A stretch of 23,217 nt of DNA, taken from the NCBI GenBank assembly GCA_964394565.1, contig CAYMYA010000015.1:1-23217 (forward strand), read 5' to 3'. This document shows positions 19,550-23,217 of the stretch, piece after piece. Both the position numbers and the translations under genes were made by a program. Source of the DNA: CAIKHN01 sp964394565. Lineage in GTDB: Bacteria; Patescibacteriota; Patescibacteriia; UBA9934. The notes beneath the pieces were generated by a model. The model saw nothing but the letters and a program-made list of their open reading frames with translations. It made no database searches and was not told the origin of the DNA. Numbering within the stretch: the stretch's first letter is position 1; each line of letters begins with the position of its first letter.

Positions 19550-22152
19550 ACAGCGGTTGGATGAAGAATAAGTTTTGACGTTCGTGCCTTTGGTCGCGTG
19601 TACCAAATCCATGTTCCAAACCCGGCGCTCCCAACGGCGAGTAGTGCGCCAGTCATCCAAAGCAACGATGACTGCGAAGCGGTTGTTCCTGCGATTGTTG
19701 CAGCGGGAATTGCTTCGGTGTTTTGTTGCTTCACGATATCGTCGTTCGATCGGAGTACAAGCGTTTCTTGATCGCTATGCTTCAGAATTCCGGTTGCGGT
19801 GATTGTTTCGCCGGCAAGATCGGCCCATGCGATTGTTACACCGTTTCCAGGAACAAGTTTGATTGTGCCGGAATCGGTATTGAGAAGCACTGCATTACCG
19901 TCGCGTGCGCTGACGGTTCCGGTGATGCGAGTAAGACTGCCGTAGGGAAGTGTTGATGTGTAGTCGTGAATTATCGGATCGGTGTGTTCGAGAACGCTGA
20001 TGGCGCCTTCTTGAACATTCACGCGACGATGATCGGAGAGAATGCTCACTTCACCAGTGAGTGATACATGATCACCGATCTTCACATCGGCAAGGGTGCC
20101 GCTCTTTTGATAGATTTCAAGGCCATCAATGAAGAATGATCGTTTGCCGACCGTGCCCGTTGTTGCAACAACAATGCCTTCAAGTTTCATCTTTGTGCCA
20201 TCGGCGAGGTTCGCGATGTCGTCGATCGTCACAGATCGGACAGAGGATTTTGTGCGTGTCGAGAGTTTCTTTGTTGTGGTTTTTGTTTTTGTGATTTTTG
20301 ATGGCGTAGACGCAGTTTTTACGCTGGTTGCATGTGGAGTCGAATCAGCGGTTGCGACGCTTTGGACTGCGGCAGCCACATGACGCGCGACAGTCGGTGT
20401 AGTGCCTGATGAATGAGTTGCTGCATTGGCACTGGTTGTGTTTGTGGTCTGTTCTGACGGAGTGATCGGTGCGGTGTCAGCATAAAGAATTGGTGAGAGG
20501 GTTGGAGTAAGGGTTTCGGAAGTGGACGCGGTTTGAGAATTTTCTGCTCCTGGTGTCGGTGCTGCCATTGCCCATGCGTCGTTGATTCGTGCGAGAGCGA
20601 CATCTTTTTTTGGNNNNNNNNNNNNNNNNNNNNNNNNNNNNNNNNNNNNNNNNNNNNNNNNNNNNNNNNNNNNNNNNNNNNNNNNNNNNNNNNNNNNNNN
20701 NNNNNNNNNNNNNACCCATTCGTCGAATCCAGTGCTTGGCGATGAAAGAATCTCATTGATGACGACGTCGCCTTTTGTAATGGTTGATGTCACCAGTTCA
20801 GGTGCTGTGGTTGCGCTTGGTGTAGTGACCGCGGCAACGGTTGCTGATGGCGTTGTTGCTGGTGCAAGACTCGATTCTGTTGCAGAAGTTGGTTCTGTCA
20901 CGGTGGCTTCAATTGCTACTGGAGTGGTTTCGGCTTCGGTAACAGTTGTCGTTGATAACTCGCCTTGCGTCGTCCACTCATTGTTCACGAGAAGAAGCAC
21001 AACGTCTTTTTTGGGCGCAGAGAGTCCGTCAGTTCCGTAAGTGAGAACATCAACAACGGTTTCTCCGTTTAAGATTGTGATGCTGTCGCTGTCATTGTTG
21101 AGTTTACCGTTTGGATTGAGAATACGCTGTGTTGCGCCAGCATCGAGAACGCCGGAGAGCGCGGTGATTTTTCCAGATGCATCAATAAGGGTGAAGGTTT
21201 CAAGAGCGACAGGGGCAGATGTGAAGTTTGTGAGTTCAATCCATTCGTCATTTCCGGTGCTCGGCGACGAGAAAAGGCCGGTGATACGAAGCGTTGCTGC
21301 GATGGGTGTTTCTGGAGTTGCTTCTCCGGCAATCGGTGCGACTGGAGGTTCGCTTACTGATGACTCCGAGCTGATTGTTTCTTCTAGCGTTGTAATGACG
21401 TCAGGAACTACTGGATCAACGACGGGTGCTGCTGCGGTGGATTCGACAATGGTCGGTGAGGCTTCGACAGCGACTGGATTTGCAGGTTCGGCAATTTGCG
21501 CGACGGCTTCAGGAGCAAAAGGATCTGAAACGACCGGGGTTGATGGTGCTGTCGCTTGCGGCGCGGTGTCTGTCACGATTGCTTCAGGCGCCGTTATTTC
21601 TGGTGGCGTTACCGGCGAAGAAACAGTGACGTGCGAGACATTGGCCGATGCCGACTCGGTAAACCATGCTCCTGACGAGAAGTCGCGTTTCATGGTTGCG
21701 AAGGTTGTCGACGATCCGAAGTTTGGTGTGCCAGGATCAATGAGGGAGTCGACGGTCGCTCCGGTAGAATCGAGAAGCGCGATGTTTAAGCTTGTGTTTG
21801 GAATACTTACCGCCGTTGTGACGAGATTTGGTTTTGCAACAAGCGTTGTTTTTGGATCGGTCATCGAATAATTCGCGATGAGATATGTTGACCCAGCCGC
21901 GATCGAGCTCGCACTTGGAATCGTGATTGCGGATCCGTTTGTTCCAACGCCAGTGAGTGACCAACCGCTTATGTCGACAGCTTCGGATCCAGTGTTCCAG
22001 ATTTCAATCCATTCATCAGCCGTCGATTTTTCCGATCCTGCCCACGCAATTTCCGAGAGGACGATTTTTGGTGTTTCGGCTGCTCGGAGAGTGGATAGAG
22101 GAGACATAACGGACAGCGCGAGGAGGAGTCCCAGGGCATATGTATGTTTCAT
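19546..22152 (-). CDS. Large surface protein with lamin-tail domains, OB folds and C-terminal membrane anchor (contains assembly gap)
   Basis: An exported protein of about 870 residues as assembled. The signal peptide (1-24, ending RAA) is followed by a lamin-tail domain (about 28-150, with VLSEIAWAGSEKSTADEWIE), a long Pro/Thr/Ala/Val-rich linker, and a second lamin-tail domain (about 285-395, with SSPSTGNDEWIELTN). A third is cut by the 100-N gap (SSPSTGFDEW before, PKKDVALARIND after). After another linker come tandem OB-fold-like segments (about 660-800, with KLEGIVVATTGTVGKRSFFI) and a C-terminal helix followed by basic residues. Lamin-tail and OB domains are common in secreted CPR proteins and some bind DNA or carbohydrate, but no catalytic domain is seen. 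It is coupled to the small gene at 19322-19549. Repeats 2 and 3 are nearly identical near the gap. Confidence 0.82.
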   Translation of the reverse strand: MKHTYALGLLLALSVMSPLSTLRAAETPKIVLSEIAWAGSEKSTADEWIEIWNTGSEAVDISGWSLTGVGTNGSAITIPSASSIAAGSTYLIANYSMTDPKTTLVAKPNLVTTAVSIPNTSLNIALLDSTGATVDSLIDPGTPNFGSSTTFATMKRDFSSGAWFTESASANVSHVTVSSPVTPPEITAPEAIVTDTAPQATAPSTPVVSDPFAPEAVAQIAEPANPVAVEASPTIVESTAAAPVVDPVVPDVITTLEETISSESSVSEPPVAPIAGEATPETPIAATLRITGLFSSPSTGNDEWIELTNFTSAPVALETFTLIDASGKITALSGVLDAGATQRILNPNGKLNNDSDSITILNGETVVDVLTYGTDGLSAPKKDVVLLLVNNEWTTQGELSTTTVTEAETTPVAIEATVTEPTSATESSLAPATTPSATVAAVTTPSATTAPELVTSTITKGDVVINEILSSPSTGFDEWXXXXXXXXXXXXXXXXXXXXXXXXXXXXXXXXXXPKKDVALARINDAWAMAAPTPGAENSQTASTSETLTPTLSPILYADTAPITPSEQTTNTTSANAATHSSGTTPTVARHVAAAVQSVATADSTPHATSVKTASTPSKITKTKTTTKKLSTRTKSSVRSVTIDDIANLADGTKMKLEGIVVATTGTVGKRSFFIDGLEIYQKSGTLADVKIGDHVSLTGEVSILSDHRRVNVQEGAISVLEHTDPIIHDYTSTLPYGSLTRITGTVSARDGNAVLLNTDSGTIKLVPGNGVTIAWADLAGETITATGILKHSDQETLVLRSNDDIVKQQNTEAIPAATIAGTTASQSSLLWMTGALLAVGSAGFGTWIWYTRPKARTSKLILHPTAV
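20614..20713. other. Assembly gap (100 N)
   Basis: Exactly 100 undetermined bases lie inside the third lamin-tail domain. By comparison with the second domain, about 75 residues should separate DEW from PKKDV, whereas the placeholder allows about 34, so the true gap is probably near 220 bases. Confidence 0.95.
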
Positions 22153-22173
22153 AGATGATTAAGCGCAGAAAAC

Positions 22174-22190
22174 GATGTTGGCCGAACATC
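22174..22190. promoter_or_regulatory. Inverted repeat upstream of the surface protein gene
   Basis: GATGTT-GGCCG-AACATC is a 17-bp interrupted palindrome 22-38 bases before the start codon at 22152, where an operator overlapping a promoter would lie. No clear -10 accompanies it, so its function is uncertain. Confidence 0.35.
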
Positions 22191-22234
22191 ATTTTGCTGC
22201 AGAAATTAGACGAGTACCCGCGACAAACAAAATT

Positions 22235-22265
22235 CCCCACAAGCCCTTATTCAGGGGTTGTGGGG
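22235..22265. terminator. Long hairpin, terminator-like on the minus strand
   Basis: CCCCACAA (22235-22242) pairs with TTGTGGGG (22258-22265), and an inner CCC/GGG extends the stem. On the minus strand it is followed by AATTTTGTTTG, a moderate T-tract. No gene upstream on that strand explains it. Confidence 0.5.
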
Positions 22266-22293
22266 AGTTGCTTGTATGCCTACTGTGCCATAT

Positions 22294-22379
22294 TTCGTGT
22301 TCATGCTCAAGCAAAACGATGAGGACAAAACTACTGTTTTTGTTCGGCGATCGCCGAATTTCACTCTCTTGAACACGAA
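22294..22379. repeat. Nested inverted repeats in a gene-free stretch
   Basis: TTCGTGTTCA (22294-22303) and its exact complement TGAACACGAA (22370-22379) enclose a perfect 16-bp palindrome, TTCGGCGATCGCCGAA (22343-22358). Together with the hairpins at 22235 and 22392 these fill the roughly 300-base gene-free stretch between the surface protein gene and tRNA-Leu. I see no credible ORF here. Confidence 0.6.
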
Positions 22380-22391
22380 GAGTCGTCAGGA

Positions 22392-22412
22392 AATGCCGTC
22401 ACAATCGGCATT
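22392..22412. repeat. Small hairpin before the tRNA-Leu promoter
   Basis: AATGCCG (22392-22398) pairs with CGGCATT (22406-22412) around a 7-base loop, 8 bases before the -35 of the tRNA promoter. Confidence 0.5.
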
Positions 22413-22419
22413 CCCAATT

Positions 22420-22448
22420 TTGCGAGAGCGCTCAGGGTTCGGTATGAT
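22420..22448 (+). promoter_or_regulatory. Promoter of tRNA-Leu(TAG) and the following hydrolase gene
   Basis: TTGCGA (22420-22425), a 17-base spacer, and TATGAT (22443-22448). The tRNA begins 12 bases after the -10. Confidence 0.65.
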
Positions 22449-22459
22449 GCTTTTCACAC

Positions 22460-22544
22460 GGACGAGTGGTGGAATTGGTATACACGTATGCCTTAGGAGC
22501 ATATGCAGCAATGCATGAGAGTTCGAGTCTCTCCTCGTCCACCA
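22460..22544 (+). tRNA. tRNA-Leu (anticodon TAG)
   Basis: A class II tRNA: acceptor GGACGAG/CTCGTCC, anticodon arm TATGC-CTTAGGA-GCATA with TAG, variable arm TGCA-GCAA-TGCA, T-arm GAGAG-TTCGAGT-CTCTC, and an encoded CCA end. Only 10 bases separate it from the next start codon. Confidence 0.95.
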
Positions 22545-22554
22545 AAAGAGTTTT

Positions 22555-23121
22555 ATGAACTGCATCATTCTTCACGGTTGTCCGTCTGATGCCGAAAAGG
22601 CGATGAATCCAGAAACGCGGACGTACGACAGACATTGGTTGAAGTGGCTACAACGCGAGTTAACTGCAAAAGGGATTCCCGCGGAAAACCCGATGATGCC
22701 AAATCCGTGGGCACCAAATTACGAAGCGTTCAAGAAGGAATTTGAAAAATACGAAGTGAATGATCAGACGATTCTTGTCGGACACAGTTGCGGATGTGCG
22801 TTTTTGGTTCGTTGGCTTAGCGAAACACAGCGATCGATTGCAAAATTGATTTTGGTGGCGCCATGGAAGATTCCCGATGAAGGCGATGAAGGACGAAAGG
22901 CTTTTTATTCCTACCTGATTGACGAAACCATTAAAGATCGCGCGAAGAAGATTGTGATATTCACGTCGGATAACGAGGAAGAAGACGGAAAAAGGAGTGC
23001 AGAAATTTTCCACAACGCACTAGGCGGTGAAGTAATCAATCTCCCAAATCACGGGCACTACTGCCTTGGAGACATGGGAACGGAGGAGTTTCCGGAGGCG
23101 CTCGAAGTAATTCTTTCGTGA
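22555..23121 (+). CDS. RBBP9/YdeN-type alpha/beta hydrolase
   Basis: A 188-residue serine hydrolase of the RBBP9/YdeN family. The N-terminal strand ends in LHGCPSD, the nucleophile Ser78 sits in GHSCG, and candidate acid and base are Asp139 (FTSDNEEED) and His168 (PNHGHY), so the catalytic triad looks complete. The length matches the family, whose natural substrates are mostly unknown. The ATG at 22555 is 10 bases after the CCA end of tRNA-Leu with no separate promoter and no Shine-Dalgarno, so it is probably cotranscribed with the tRNA and released by tRNA 3' processing. A second gene starting like the same family begins 42 bases downstream. Confidence 0.88.
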   Translation: MNCIILHGCPSDAEKAMNPETRTYDRHWLKWLQRELTAKGIPAENPMMPNPWAPNYEAFKKEFEKYEVNDQTILVGHSCGCAFLVRWLSETQRSIAKLILVAPWKIPDEGDEGRKAFYSYLIDETIKDRAKKIVIFTSDNEEEDGKRSAEIFHNALGGEVINLPNHGHYCLGDMGTEEFPEALEVILS

Positions 23122-23163
23122 GCACTCGCGGGAAATCGAAAAACGAGATAGGATTTTTTCTGT

Positions 23164-23217
23164 ATGCGCGTTATTTTGGTTCATGGGTACAAATCGTCGC
23201 CAAAAGGGAATTTCTTC
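23164..23217 (+). CDS. Alpha/beta hydrolase, N-terminal fragment (cut by window end)
   Basis: The last 54 bases translate as MRVILVHGYKSSPKGNFF, open to the window end. The strand followed by HG resembles the oxyanion-hole region of RBBP9/YdeN-type hydrolases, so this may be a tandem relative of the gene at 22555. A possible -10 (TAGGAT, 23149-23154) lies 9 bases before the ATG, again implying a very short leader. Confidence 0.55.
   Translation, partial: MRVILVHGYKSSPKGNFF

Noticed and set aside
22276..22518. Small plus-strand ORF upstream of and across tRNA-Leu(TAG)
   Set aside because: It runs into the tRNA gene, has no promoter or ribosome site, and its sequence is dominated by inverted repeats.

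Overview
The window looks like a chromosomal segment of a Patescibacteria/CPR bacterium, most likely of the Parcubacteria type (Uhrbacteria or Magasanikbacteria-like). The lineage is inferred from gene content: tandem VirB2-like pilin paralogues, a lamin-tail-domain surface protein, a SpoIID protein with Ig-like domains, a bacterial PH-domain membrane protein and RBBP9-type hydrolases. Compact spacing and ATGA-coupled genes fit this. Most genes have balanced base composition, little or no Shine-Dalgarno sequence, and promoters dominated by an extended -10 (TGnTATACT or TGnTACACT) so close to the start codon that many transcripts must be leaderless or nearly so.

Layout: 1-2300 holds galU and a sugar-type solute-binding lipoprotein. 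2324-4928 holds six tandem small pilin-like membrane proteins ending at a strong terminator. 4977-8615 is a sharply GC-rich block: a minus-strand multi-pass membrane protein, divergent from two secreted cysteine-containing proteins. A MITE-like palindrome (8629-8714) marks its right edge. 8692-11414 (minus) encodes an O-antigen ligase/polymerase-like protein and a Wzx-like flippase, divergent from a secreted SpoIID-domain protein (11460-13289). 13356-15274 (minus) holds a PH-domain membrane protein, a small membrane protein and ruvB. A second GC-rich unit (15299-16690) encodes one unknown protein. Then come tRNA-Leu(TAA), a Nudix hydrolase, a CapA-like protein, tRNA-Gly(GCC) with a long structured leader, a repetitive coiled-coil protein, a small coupled protein, a large lamin-tail/OB-fold surface protein interrupted by a 100-N gap, tRNA-Leu(TAG), and one complete plus one partial alpha/beta hydrolase.

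Themes: most recognisable native genes serve the cell surface (UDP-glucose supply, glycan polymerisation and export, pilus-like subunits, wall cleavage, surface anchoring). The GC-rich genes are the outstanding unknown. All three GC-rich transcription units start from closely similar TTGAC[A/G]-type promoter cores, their four genes use strong GGAGG-type ribosome sites unlike their neighbours, and the units end in hairpins. They look like a dispersed, co-regulated set of four proteins (one membrane, two secreted, one cytoplasmic) that I cannot assign to a known family.
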